Source: an uncultured Lachnospiraceae bacterium (lineage in GTDB: Bacteria > Bacillota > Clostridia > Lachnospirales > Lachnospiraceae). Taken from it: a stretch of 15,932 nucleotides of DNA. This document shows positions 1-7,619 of this stretch, piece by piece. A program made the translations under genes and the position numbers. Every line of letters begins with the position of its first letter. Within the stretch, counting starts at the first letter, position 1. The notes under the pieces were generated by a model, which saw only the letters and a list, made by a program, of their open reading frames with translations, made no database searches and was not told the DNA's origin. The stretch lies in assembly GCA_937950565.1 (NCBI GenBank), contig CALFCS010000149.1:1-15932 (forward strand), read 5' to 3'.

Positions 1-935
1 GGAACAACAATACTGCATGCATTGATTTCATCTGATTCTTCCTGGTCTGCAAGCTTTCCTTCTTTTTTCAGCTTACGCATTGCCATAAGCGCCAGATCCA
101 TCAGGCAGACAAACTTGTCCTCTCTGCCTTTAAAAATCTCGCTATGGTCCGCAAGATACTGTCTGTAAGTCTCTTCCATCGGCTTCCTGTAGTCGCCATC
201 GCCAAAGGTTACATCTGTAAGCTCTGTGGAGAAGGTTGTATGACGGCAGTGGTCTGACCAATACGTATCCAGCACACGAATCTCTGTCATAGAAGGATCT
301 CTCTTCTCTTCTTTGCAGAAATAATTCTGAATATGCTGAAAATCTTTAAATGTCATGGCAAGTCCCAGAGAATCATATAATTCTTTCAGCTTGTCTTCCG
401 GCATATGCTGGAAACCGTCAAAAATGAGCACATCTTCAGGCTCTTCGAATTTTGTTACAAGAGTCTCCGGCTTCTCAAGGCTGGTCTCCCTGGAATCTAC
501 CGGATTAATACAATGTGACTTAATCACTTCAAATTCTTCATCCGAAACAGCCCCATTCTTTCCTTCTATCACATAAGTAACCGCTGTTTTAATTACCGGC
601 TGTTCATCCTCTTTAATAAACTGGACACACTGCACAGCAGAATCCGCACGCTGGTCAAACTGTCCCGGCAAAAATTCTACAGAGAACACTCTGCATCCTT
701 CTTTCATCGGAAACTCTTCCTGATACAACGTATCTACCGGCGGCTCCGAAAAAATACCGTTACATGCTTTCTCGAAGGTTTCATCGGAAATATTTTCCAC
801 GTCATAACGAATCAGCACCCTTACATTTTCCACGTCTTTAATTCCGAGGTAGCTGCTGATCTCATGCTTCAAATCATGTGCCTGTACGCCAAATCCTTCT
901 TTTTTCTCCACATAGACTCTTCTTACTTTGCTCAT
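1..935 (-). CDS. purL: Phosphoribosylformylglycinamidine synthase, N-terminal part (cut by window edge)
   Basis: The gene reads leftward and leaves the window, so only the first 311 residues of a protein that is usually about 1250 long are visible. The enzyme makes FGAM from FGAR, glutamine and ATP in cytoplasmic purine synthesis. It starts MSKVRRVYVEKKEGFG. Residues 1-130 resemble the PurS-like N-terminal domain of the long, single-chain clostridial/proteobacterial form. Residues 223-235 hold the family motif DTYWSDHCRHTTF, which opens the first synthetase domain. The ATG at 935 follows a good GGAGGAG ribosome binding site. It lies 99 bp behind the DUF1461 gene on the same strand. I see no purine riboswitch or terminator in that gap, so transcription may continue from the argS cluster or begin at an unrecognised promoter. 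The glutaminase domain is outside the window. Confidence 0.93.
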   Translation of the reverse strand, partial: MSKVRRVYVEKKEGFGVQAHDLKHEISSYLGIKDVENVRVLIRYDVENISDETFEKACNGIFSEPPVDTLYQEEFPMKEGCRVFSVEFLPGQFDQRADSAVQCVQFIKEDEQPVIKTAVTYVIEGKNGAVSDEEFEVIKSHCINPVDSRETSLEKPETLVTKFEEPEDVLIFDGFQHMPEDKLKELYDSLGLAMTFKDFQHIQNYFCKEEKRDPSMTEIRVLDTYWSDHCRHTTFSTELTDVTFGDGDYRKPMEETYRQYLADHSEIFKGREDKFVCLMDLALMAMRKLKKEGKLADQEESDEINACSIVV

Positions 936-1034
936 ACGTTCTCCTCCATTTATTTTTTTTTGTATCTTTTTATCATTGCCATCGTCCGGATATATGCATC
1001 TTCATATCCCGTCTCTATCATAACACACTTCTTT

Positions 1035-1775
1035 TCATTCGCCTAATGAATCTGTTTCATTTTTTCTCATTCTTTCATTCTTACCTTTCTCTGACCTGAT
1101 CTTTTTCCATCCGGCCAGAAGAAGCGCCGGAAGCAGAAGCCCGATTAGAAAGAATATCCCGATTCGAACTGCCATACTAAGGAAAAATCCTTCCGGAAGC
1201 ATACGAATCATATAATCTGTCGCCGGATCAAACAGCCACAGGTCATTGGTAAAAAACAGTTTGTGAAACAAAGTAAAGCAAGCGGTAAAATCAATTGCAC
1301 AGCCAACTGCCAAAAGAAGCGCACATCCTACAAACACCAGAAGCGCACGCATATACGCTTTCCCAAGAAGCTTCCAAAGCTCTGTTTTTAAGAGCGCCAG
1401 TATCACAATCAGGATGACTGCGGCAACAACCAGCATATTCCGGAGCCTCAGCCCGCCAAGAAACAGCCCCCTTACATCCGCCATATGCAGCCTGTCCTGC
1501 TCATTAAAAAAATCCTGCTCCCTGCCATCTACATCTGTAACAATTGACAGTTCTTCTTCCTCTCCAATCAGATATGCCATCATATATTCTGTCACATCCA
1601 TGACATTCTCAAGCTTCATATTTAAGTCATCTGTCACATGGTATTTTTCATACATTTTTTCATAAAAGCGATATTCCTGATCACCATAAACCGCAACCTG
1701 AAAACTGGTAAGAAAAACCGCAAGGACGATGCATGTCATCGCCACAACCGCAAGGATATTTTGAACCTTTTTCAT
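1035..1775 (-). CDS. TIGR01906/DUF1461 integral membrane protein
   Basis: A 246-residue membrane protein of unknown function. Four hydrophobic segments are visible at about residues 7-29, 113-130, 143-165 and 201-222. A roughly 80-residue stretch between the first two is probably extracytoplasmic. Residues 167-198 carry the conserved block with FHKLFF, LWLFDP and MLPEGFF that marks the TIGR01906 family. The reading frame stays open back to 1898, overlapping alaX, but the ATG at 1775 is preceded by a strong GGAGG site and begins directly with a basic-hydrophobic membrane segment, so I take that start. It lies 25 bp behind alaX and probably shares its transcript. The tail is highly charged (many K, R and E). 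The family is often near tRNA or housekeeping genes in Firmicutes, but no biochemical role is known to me. Confidence 0.85.
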   Translation of the reverse strand: MKKVQNILAVVAMTCIVLAVFLTSFQVAVYGDQEYRFYEKMYEKYHVTDDLNMKLENVMDVTEYMMAYLIGEEEELSIVTDVDGREQDFFNEQDRLHMADVRGLFLGGLRLRNMLVVAAVILIVILALLKTELWKLLGKAYMRALLVFVGCALLLAVGCAIDFTACFTLFHKLFFTNDLWLFDPATDYMIRMLPEGFFLSMAVRIGIFFLIGLLLPALLLAGWKKIRSEKGKNERMRKNETDSLGE

Positions 1776-1800
1776 GCCTGCCTCCTCTGCAAAATCCATC

Positions 1801-2949
1801 CTACATGACACATATATTTCTGATTTCCTCTTCCCCGCCTGTAAGCGAACCCTGTACCATTCCCGGTTTTCCGCCGCCACGTCCCCGGAAAGCCTCATTT
1901 AACTTCTTACAGAGCGGACGCACATCGATTTCCGGGCTTCCGATTACATACCGATACCCTTCTTCCTCTGTCCCGGCAAACACTGCACACACCTTTGCTC
2001 CCCGCTTAAGAAGCAGGTTCATCAGTTCTCTCGGCTCATTTCCGGAAAGCCCGCTATCAAATACAGTAACAATCTCCCCGGATACATCAATCTCTTTTGC
2101 CCGGTAGGAAAGAAGCTTCTGCTTAAGCCCTGCAATCTGTATCTTCAAAGAAGCCTGTTCTTCCTTTAAATGTTCCACGGCATCTGCAATCTCATTTTCC
2201 TTTGCACACAAAAGCGCTGAGATTCTTTTTGCATTCTCCTCTTTTGTCATATGGTCGGCAAGCGCCCGGATGCCTGCAAGCATCGTAATCCGTTCACCGC
2301 CTTTATAATTTACCATATCCACCAGTTTTATCTGGCCGATTTCCCCGGTCTTCTTTACGTGCGGGGCACAGCAGGCACAGCTGTCCACACCTGGAATATT
2401 TACAATGCGGACCTGCCCTTCTATCTCAATCTTACTGCGGTAATTAAGAGCCTTCAGCTCTTCCTTTGTCGGATATACCACCTCAATATCCAGATTCTGA
2501 TAGACAATCCGGTTTGCAAGAGCCTCAATCTCCTTCAGCTCTTCCTTCGTAACCGGTCCGTCAAAATCCATCGTACAGTAATCATCTCCCAGATGAAATC
2601 CTACATTATTATAGCCAAACTTTCCGTGCACCAGGCCGGAAACAATATGCTCTCCCGTATGCTGCTGCATACTTTCAAACCGTTTCTCCCAGTCAAGCAC
2701 TCCGTGCACGGATTCCCCCACAGGCAGCGCCCCATCGGTATAATGATAAATGACATCATCTTTCTCCTGTACGTCCAGCACCTGTACATTTCCCAGCATT
2801 CCCGTATCTGCATACTGACCGCCTCCCTCCGGAAAAAAAGCGGTTCTGTCAAGTACCACTTTATATCCTTTCTCTGCCTGGAGGCACGCGGCAACACTTG
2901 CGTCAAATTCTTTTATATGACTGTCTGTATAATATAACTTTTCCGTCAT
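1801..2949 (-). CDS. AlaX-type alanyl-tRNA editing protein with DHHA1 domain
   Basis: A 382-residue free-standing homologue of the editing half of alanyl-tRNA synthetase. It is predicted to hydrolyse mischarged Ser- or Gly-tRNA(Ala) in the cytoplasm. The N-terminal part has FFPEGGGQYADTG (39-51), typical of the AlaRS second domain. Zinc ligands are the HxxxH pair H97/H101 (QHTGEH) and the CxxxH pair C193/H197. A probable coiled coil covers about 235-285. The C-terminal DHHA1 domain ends in a glycine-rich motif, GRGGGKPGMVQG. The length fits the long AlaX-L class. There is no class II aminoacylation core, so it is not a synthetase. The ATG at 2949 sits 3 bp after the argS stop codon, with a GGAGAGG site inside the end of argS, which suggests translational coupling. 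What it could be instead: a general trans-editing protein with altered tRNA specificity. Confidence 0.9.
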   Translation of the reverse strand: MTEKLYYTDSHIKEFDASVAACLQAEKGYKVVLDRTAFFPEGGGQYADTGMLGNVQVLDVQEKDDVIYHYTDGALPVGESVHGVLDWEKRFESMQQHTGEHIVSGLVHGKFGYNNVGFHLGDDYCTMDFDGPVTKEELKEIEALANRIVYQNLDIEVVYPTKEELKALNYRSKIEIEGQVRIVNIPGVDSCACCAPHVKKTGEIGQIKLVDMVNYKGGERITMLAGIRALADHMTKEENAKRISALLCAKENEIADAVEHLKEEQASLKIQIAGLKQKLLSYRAKEIDVSGEIVTVFDSGLSGNEPRELMNLLLKRGAKVCAVFAGTEEEGYRYVIGSPEIDVRPLCKKLNEAFRGRGGGKPGMVQGSLTGGEEEIRNICVM

Positions 2950-2952
2950 TCT

Positions 2953-4719
2953 CTACATCCTCTCCGGCGCTTCAAATCCAAGCACGTCAATACAGGACTC
3001 CAGCACTTCCTTCACAAGAATCAGCAGCGCAATATAGCTTTTCTTCACTGCCTCATCCTCTTCCGTAAGGATTTTTGTCTCATGGTAAAAATGGTTAAAT
3101 GCATTTGCCAGATCATAAATGTAAGCGCAGATTTTATGCGGCGCCAGCTCTTCATATGCATTTTCCATAATCTCATTATATTTTACAAGCTCCAGCATCA
3201 GAGCCTTTTCGCTGTCTCCTCTTGCACCGTCAATCAAAAGGCCATCGAGCGAACCGCCTTGTGCCATGTATTTATTCAAAATAGACTTGATACGCACAAT
3301 CGTATATAAGATATACGGGCCTGTATTTCCCTCAAAAGAAGTAAACCGCTCCACATCAAAGACATAATCCTTTGATGCCTGGTTTGATAAATCACCGTAC
3401 TTAATCGCCGCCATTCCTACAAGCTTTGCCGTCTCTTTCGCCTCTGCTTCCTCTACCGTACGGTTATCGGTAATCTTCTTATACATTTCCTCTTCAATCT
3501 CAGCAATCAGACGTTCCAGACGCATAACACCGCCTTCTCTTGTCTTAAAAGGCTTTCCGTCTTTTCCGTTCATCGTACCGAATCCTAAAAATTTAAGCTC
3601 CGTTTCTTCCGGAACAATGCCTGTCTTCTTTGCGGCGCGGAACACCTGCACAAAGTGCAGCTCCTGACGCTTATCTACCACATAAACAATCTTATCGGGC
3701 TGATAATCTCTTTCCCTCTGTACCAGAGTCGCAAGATCTGTCGTGCCATAAAGCGATGCCCCGTCTGATTTTTGAATCATACAAGGCGGAATCTCCTTTG
3801 TATCGGATTCCTCCTGTACGTCGATAACAAGCGCTCCCTCGTCAAGATGCGCATAACCTTCTGCCTTCAGACGCTCAATCATATCCGGAATAAATTCCTG
3901 CGCATCCGCTTCTCCCTTCCACAAATCGAAATCTACATTCAAATTCGCATAATTTTTCTTAAGGTCTGTAACTGACACATGCATAATATGATTCCAGACT
4001 GCCGTATAACCTCTATGTCCGTTCTGAAGCAGGTAAGTCGCATGAAGCGCTTCCTCACGATATACATCGTCCTCTTTTGCTTTTGCACTGGCTGTCGGGT
4101 AGATTTCCTCCAGCTCGCCGATTGTAAACGGCGCCTCCTTCGGATATTCCCCTTCATAATTATCGTCAAAATATGGAAGCTCGGGCTCTCGCTCTCTAAG
4201 CTCTGTAATAATCAGCCCCATCTGATATCCCCAGTCTCCGAGATGGATGTCTCCCAGAACCTTATGCCCCATCTTTCTTGCAATTCTTTTGATACTCTCA
4301 CCAATAATTGCGGAGCGCAGATGCCCTACATGAAGCGGCTTGGCTACGTTCGGTCCGCCGTAATCAATCACGATCATCTCCGGGGCTTCCGTCTTCCCCA
4401 CTCCCAGATCGGCATCCGCTTTCATTTCATTCAGATAAGAAGCAACGGCATCCGCATCTGTCTTCAAGTTAATAAATCCCGGATTCACCGCCTGTGCCTC
4501 CGCAATATATTTACTATCAGTAAGTTTCTCCACAACATCATTTGCAATCATAATCGGAGCTTTCCGATAAGTTTTAGCGCCTGCCATTGCTCCATTACAT
4601 TGATATTCACACAAATCCGGACGGTTCGACAATGTTACACGGGCAAGAGCCTTATCATATCCCGCACTCTCAAATGCCTCCGCCAGTTCATCCGCAATCA
4701 AATCTATGATTTTCCTCAT
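2953..4719 (-). CDS. argS: Arginine-tRNA ligase
   Basis: Class I arginyl-tRNA synthetase, charging tRNA(Arg) with arginine in the cytoplasm. With the ATG at 4719 the protein is 588 residues. An N-terminal additional domain precedes the HIGH signature HVGH at 130-133 inside GGPNVAKPLHVGHLRS. The KMSKS-equivalent loop GKDGKPFKTR is at about 386-394, in the lysine-poor form usual for many ArgRS. The C-terminal helical anticodon-binding domain contains the ANAFNHFYHE motif typical of this enzyme. A GTG at 4752 would add 11 residues, but the ATG at 4719 has a GGAAG ribosome binding site and begins MRKIIDLIADELAEAF, like normal family N-termini. It is the first gene of a leftward cluster with alaX, 3 bp downstream. 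No T-box leader fits in the roughly 36-nt untranslated region. Confidence 0.96.
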   Translation of the reverse strand: MRKIIDLIADELAEAFESAGYDKALARVTLSNRPDLCEYQCNGAMAGAKTYRKAPIMIANDVVEKLTDSKYIAEAQAVNPGFINLKTDADAVASYLNEMKADADLGVGKTEAPEMIVIDYGGPNVAKPLHVGHLRSAIIGESIKRIARKMGHKVLGDIHLGDWGYQMGLIITELREREPELPYFDDNYEGEYPKEAPFTIGELEEIYPTASAKAKEDDVYREEALHATYLLQNGHRGYTAVWNHIMHVSVTDLKKNYANLNVDFDLWKGEADAQEFIPDMIERLKAEGYAHLDEGALVIDVQEESDTKEIPPCMIQKSDGASLYGTTDLATLVQRERDYQPDKIVYVVDKRQELHFVQVFRAAKKTGIVPEETELKFLGFGTMNGKDGKPFKTREGGVMRLERLIAEIEEEMYKKITDNRTVEEAEAKETAKLVGMAAIKYGDLSNQASKDYVFDVERFTSFEGNTGPYILYTIVRIKSILNKYMAQGGSLDGLLIDGARGDSEKALMLELVKYNEIMENAYEELAPHKICAYIYDLANAFNHFYHETKILTEEDEAVKKSYIALLILVKEVLESCIDVLGFEAPERM

Positions 4720-4761
4720 AACGCTCTTCCTTTCATCTATAATAGCTTTCACACTTAATGT

Positions 4762-4790
4762 ATTTTATCACAACACTATCACATCAACAA
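4762..4790 (-). promoter_or_regulatory. Probable sigma-A promoter of argS
   Basis: On the minus strand, TTGTTG (4790-4785), a 17-bp spacer and TAAAAT (4767-4762) form a plausible promoter. It would start RNA near 4755, giving a leader of about 36 nt before the chosen argS ATG. The near-coincidence of the start with the alternative GTG at 4752 argues against that GTG. Sequence resemblance only. Confidence 0.45.
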
Positions 4791-4810
4791 CTAATTCTTT
4801 CAATCTCTTA

Positions 4811-4839
4811 TTGCAAAAATTGTAAATACATGGTAATGT
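4811..4839 (+). promoter_or_regulatory. Probable sigma-A promoter of the Hrb-nfo operon
   Basis: TTGCAA (4811-4816), a 17-bp spacer and TAATGT (4834-4839) precede the flavin reductase-rubredoxin gene. The predicted start is near 4846, and the ribosome binding site GGAGG is at 4868-4872. A second, weaker match (TTGTAA at 4820) overlaps it. Confidence 0.45.
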
Positions 4840-4850
4840 AACAGTAATAA

Positions 4851-4865
4851 TTACTATTATTATAA
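4851..4865. promoter_or_regulatory. PerR-box-like operator candidate
   Basis: TTACTATTATTATAA matches 12 of the 14 fixed positions of the PerR consensus TTATAATNATTATAA; the mismatches are at positions 4 and 5. It lies just after the predicted start and ends 2 bp before the GGAGG site, a position suited to repression. An overlapping perfect palindrome, AGTAAT-A-ATTACT, is at 4843-4855. The region is AT-rich, so a chance match is possible. The peroxide/oxygen-linked product supports the assignment. Confidence 0.4.
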
Positions 4866-4879
4866 AAGGAGGCTTTATT

Positions 4880-5518
4880 ATGAACAAAAATGTATTTCGG
4901 AATTTATCCTATGGAGTTTATGTCATATCCACAACAGATGCGGGACGCCCTACCGGATGTATTGCCAACAGCGCCATGCAGATCACATCGTCTCCGGCAA
5001 CGATTGCAGTCAGCATAAATCATGACAATTATACCAATTCCTGTATTGAAAAGAGTGGAAAATTTGCATTATCTATTTTATCGGAGCAGTCTGATCCGGG
5101 GATCATCGGACAATTTGGCTTCCAGTCCGGCAAAGATGTGAACAAATTTGATTCTACAAAGCATACAATAAAAGAAGGAATTGCTGTTGTGGATGATTCC
5201 TGCGGTTATATTGTCTGTAAAGTCATTGACAAAATGGAAACCTCGACTCACACTGTATTTCTCGGCGAAGTCATTGACGGAGATATTGGGGAATCTGCCC
5301 CTGCCATGACTTATGCATATTATCATAATGTGGTAAAAGGAAAGAGTCCGAAGAATGCCCCGACTTATCTTCCGGATGAGGAGGAAACAACCTCTGCAAA
5401 ATGGACATGCAGTATCTGCGGTTATATTTATGATGGAGAGGTCCCATTTGAGGAGCTTCCGGATGATTATATCTGTCCGGTATGCAAACAGCCAAAAGAT
5501 AAATTTGTGCAAAAATAA
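4880..5518 (+). CDS. Flavin reductase-rubredoxin fusion (high-molecular-weight rubredoxin, Hrb-like)
   Basis: A 212-residue cytoplasmic electron-transfer protein. Residues 1-155 form an FMN-binding split-barrel flavin reductase domain with the family's early TGCIANSAMQITSSPATIAVS stretch (about 25-45). Residues 172-212 form a rubredoxin domain with iron ligands C177, C180 (WTCSICGY) and C199, C202 (CPVC). The loop between the two cysteine pairs is about ten residues shorter than in classical rubredoxins, as in other fused rubredoxins. In Moorella, Hrb passes electrons from NADH to the flavodiiron protein FprA for oxygen or NO reduction; the same job is inferred here. The ATG at 4880 follows AAAGGAGG. 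nfo lies 22 bp downstream, apparently on the same transcript. A PerR-like box precedes the gene. The physiological electron acceptor is not in the window. Confidence 0.9.
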   Translation: MNKNVFRNLSYGVYVISTTDAGRPTGCIANSAMQITSSPATIAVSINHDNYTNSCIEKSGKFALSILSEQSDPGIIGQFGFQSGKDVNKFDSTKHTIKEGIAVVDDSCGYIVCKVIDKMETSTHTVFLGEVIDGDIGESAPAMTYAYYHNVVKGKSPKNAPTYLPDEEETTSAKWTCSICGYIYDGEVPFEELPDDYICPVCKQPKDKFVQK

Positions 5519-5540
5519 AACAGATATATGAGGTGACAGA

Positions 5541-6407
5541 ATGATTCAGTTAGGCTCACATGTAAGCATGAGCGGTAAAGAGATGCTCTTAGGCTCTGCA
5601 AAAGAAGCTTATTCCTACGGAGCAAATACCTTTATGTTTTATACCGGCGCTCCGCAAAATACCAGACGAAAGGAAATCAGTGAATTAAATATTGAACCGG
5701 CATGGGACTATATGAAAGAACATGACATTGACAATATTGTTGTCCATGCCCCCTACATTATCAATCTGGGAAATACAATAAAGCCGGAAACATTTAAGCT
5801 TGCAGTTGATTTTCTGCAGTTGGAAGTGCAAAGAAGTGAAGCGTGTAAAAGCCGGACGCTGATTCTTCATCCCGGCGCCCATGTCGGCGCAGGTACAGAT
5901 GCAGGAATCAGACAGATTATCAAAGGCTTAAATGAAGTAATCACAAAGGATATGAATCTTTCTATTGCACTGGAAACAATGGCGGGAAAAGGCTCTGAAA
6001 TCGGACGCTCCTTCGAAGAGCTGGCACGTATCTACGACGGAGTCACTTATAACAATAAGCTCCGTGTCTGCTTTGATACCTGCCACACGCACGACAGCGG
6101 TTATGATATTATTCACGATTTTGACGGTGTGATAAATTCCTTCGACAAGCTACTTGGCAAGGAGCAGATCGCAGTCTTTCACATCAATGACAGTAAAAAC
6201 CCATGCGGCGCCGGGAAAGACCGCCACGCTAATATCGGAAAAGGAGAAATCGGCTTCGACGCGCTGCATTATATCGTACACCATCCGGACTTTGAACATA
6301 TACCGAAGATACTGGAAACACCCTATATCATACCGAATGGAGATAAAAAGAAAGCATATCCTCCTTATAAAGAAGAAATTGCCATGCTTCGGGCGCAGAC
6401 TCTGTAA
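5541..6407 (+). CDS. nfo: Endonuclease IV (AP endonuclease)
   Basis: A 288-residue TIM-barrel, trinuclear-zinc AP endonuclease that cleaves DNA 5' of abasic sites in base excision repair. The zinc ligands can all be read: H69 (HAPY), H110 (HPGAH), E145 (ETMAGKG), D179 and H182 (DTCHTHDSGYD), H214 (HINDSK), D227 and H229 (KDRHANIGKGE) and E259 (ETPY). The length is normal for the family. The ATG at 5541 follows a GAGGTGA site 22 bp after the rubredoxin-fusion gene, and a terminator overlaps its stop codon, so the two genes form a two-gene transcript. Pairing a DNA repair enzyme with an oxygen-defence electron carrier suggests a response to oxidative DNA damage. Confidence 0.95.
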   Translation: MIQLGSHVSMSGKEMLLGSAKEAYSYGANTFMFYTGAPQNTRRKEISELNIEPAWDYMKEHDIDNIVVHAPYIINLGNTIKPETFKLAVDFLQLEVQRSEACKSRTLILHPGAHVGAGTDAGIRQIIKGLNEVITKDMNLSIALETMAGKGSEIGRSFEELARIYDGVTYNNKLRVCFDTCHTHDSGYDIIHDFDGVINSFDKLLGKEQIAVFHINDSKNPCGAGKDRHANIGKGEIGFDALHYIVHHPDFEHIPKILETPYIIPNGDKKKAYPPYKEEIAMLRAQTL

Positions 6408-6425
6408 AGGGTTCTGCGTCTTTTT
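6393..6425 (+). terminator. Intrinsic terminator after nfo
   Basis: CGCAGA (6394-6399) pairs with TCTGCG (6413-6418), extended by a G-T pair outside. The 13-nt loop contains the nfo stop codon, and CTTTTT follows. A second T-run follows at about 6435. Confidence 0.65.
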
Positions 6426-6468
6426 GTTCTGCATCTTTTTGTTTACCGTTTTTTTATAAATCTTAATA

Positions 6469-6497
6469 TTGACAAATTTATCATTTTGTCTTATTGT
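6469..6497 (+). promoter_or_regulatory. Promoter of the GntR/ABC operon
   Basis: A consensus TTGACA (6469-6474), a 17-bp spacer and TATTGT (6492-6497). The -10 overlaps the left arm of a perfect palindrome at 6495-6514, which fits autorepression by the first gene product. Confidence 0.6.
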
Positions 6498-6514
6498 ATT
6501 ATTTAGATAATACA
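6495..6514. promoter_or_regulatory. Palindromic operator candidate for the GntR regulator
   Basis: TGTATTAT and ATAATACA are perfect 8-bp inverted arms around TTAG. The site overlaps the -10 element and covers the likely start of transcription. It is located 34 bp before the GntR-family gene, so negative autoregulation is the natural reading. Confidence 0.6.
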
Positions 6515-6547
6515 GTTTATAATATTCACAGAAAGGAAGGTGCGCAT

Positions 6548-6916
6548 ATGCCATGGAATTTAGATAACGACCGACCCATCTATCTGCAGCTTATGGAACG
6601 GATACGGCTTGATATCATTGCAGGTATATATAAGCCCGGTGATAAACTGCCATCCGTCAGAGACCTTGCACTTGACGCGGCCGTGAATCCCAATACCATG
6701 CAAAAGGCTTTATCCGAGCTGGAACGAGAAGAACTGGTATACTCACAGCGGACCAGCGGACGATTCATTACGGAGGACGAAAATATGCTAAAACAATTAA
6801 AAACAGACCTTGCAGAAGAACAAATCCGGCAATTTTTTGAAAAAATGAAACAATTAGGATTTACAGGCAGCGAAACTCTTGTTCTAATTGAAAATGTCTT
6901 GAAGGAGGAAAGGTAA
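6548..6916 (+). CDS. GntR-family transcriptional regulator, YtrA type
   Basis: A 122-residue DNA-binding protein. Residues 9-77 form the GntR winged helix-turn-helix, with PIYLQLMERIRLDIIAG, PGDKLPSVRDLA and the recognition helix around VNPNTMQKALSELE. Only a short helical tail follows and no ligand-binding domain is present, which is typical of the YtrA subgroup that controls ABC transporters. The frame is open from an ATG at 6494, but that lies inside the -10 region; the ATG at 6548 follows AGGAAGG and begins at the family's usual MPWNLDNDRPIY. The stop codon is 1 bp before the ABC ATPase, so the genes are coupled. Its likely site is the palindrome over the promoter. The effector is unknown; in B. 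subtilis YtrA responds to cell-wall antibiotics, but I cannot assume the same here. Confidence 0.93.
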   Translation: MPWNLDNDRPIYLQLMERIRLDIIAGIYKPGDKLPSVRDLALDAAVNPNTMQKALSELEREELVYSQRTSGRFITEDENMLKQLKTDLAEEQIRQFFEKMKQLGFTGSETLVLIENVLKEER

Positions 6917-6917
6917 T

Positions 6918-7619
6918 ATGAATCCTGTTTTAGAATGTAAAGGGCTTTCCAAACAGTATAAGAAGAATTCTTATGCGCTCCATAATCTAAATCTCTCTCT
7001 GGAACCCGGGCAGATTGTCGGTCTTCTGGGGCCAAATGGAAGCGGAAAGACAACCCTGATCAAATTAATCAACGACACTCTAATTCCTACAGAAGGAAAA
7101 GTTTTGGTAGATGGCAGTGAGCCTGGTGTAGAAACGAAAAAGATTGTTTCCTATCTCCCGGAACGCACTTATATCGACCCATCCATGAAAATAAAGGATG
7201 TTCTTGCATATTTTGCAGATTTTTATGATAATTTCATTCCGGAGCGCGCCAGACAAATGTTAAGCGACCTGGGAATCGATGAAAATGCAAGGTTTAAAAC
7301 GCTTTCAAAAGGGACAAAAGAGAAAGTTCAGTTAATTCTTGTCATGAGCCGGGATGCCAGACTTTATGTTCTGGATGAACCGATTGGCGGTGTCGATCCG
7401 GCGGCCAGGGATTATATCCTTCAGACAATTTTAACAAACTACAGGGAAGACGCCACAATCCTGATATCCACACATCTCATTTGGGATATTGAAAATATTC
7501 TGGACCGCGTGCTTTTCCTCCGCCAGGGAGAAATTGTATTAAACGCCACGGTAGATGAAATCCGCATGGAGCAAGGCAAATCTGTAGACACATTATTCAG
7601 GGAGGTATTCAGATGTTAG
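6918..7619 (+). CDS. ABC transporter ATP-binding protein
   Basis: A 233-residue nucleotide-binding subunit. Walker A is GPNGSGKT at 38-45, the signature is degenerate (LSKGTKEK, 129-136), Walker B ends in LDEP at 152-155 with catalytic E154, and the H-loop is STHLIWD with H186. The Q-loop position reads SYLPERTY with no glutamine, as in several exporter ATPases that act with regulators of this GntR type. It should drive the permease encoded next, which overlaps it by 7 bp. The substrate is unknown. The start at 6918 follows the GGAGGAAAGG at the end of the regulator gene. Confidence 0.93.
   Translation: MNPVLECKGLSKQYKKNSYALHNLNLSLEPGQIVGLLGPNGSGKTTLIKLINDTLIPTEGKVLVDGSEPGVETKKIVSYLPERTYIDPSMKIKDVLAYFADFYDNFIPERARQMLSDLGIDENARFKTLSKGTKEKVQLILVMSRDARLYVLDEPIGGVDPAARDYILQTILTNYREDATILISTHLIWDIENILDRVLFLRQGEIVLNATVDEIRMEQGKSVDTLFREVFRC

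Noticed and set aside
936..1034. Possible purine riboswitch or terminator before purL
   Set aside because: Only a short GGATAT/ATATCC pairing is visible; the conserved purine riboswitch loops and a T-run after a hairpin are missing.
1776..1898. Extended start of the DUF1461 protein inside alaX
   Set aside because: The extra 41 residues are non-hydrophobic shadow translation of alaX; the ATG at 1775 follows a strong GGAGG.
4720..4752. GTG start adding 11 residues to ArgS
   Set aside because: It lies only about 3 nt after the predicted transcription start, while the ATG at 4719 has a GGAAG site and matches the family N-terminus.
3979..4758. 259-residue open frame opposite argS
   Set aside because: It is a complementary-strand shadow of a conserved gene with no family resemblance or ribosome binding site. 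The same applies to the 228-residue frame opposite alaX (2251-2937), the 211-residue frame opposite the helicase (9828-10463) and the 184-residue frame opposite glgB (14311-14865).
5403..5518. Deletion or frameshift in the rubredoxin domain because its loop is short
   Set aside because: The frame is intact, all four cysteines are present, and fused rubredoxins commonly have this short loop.
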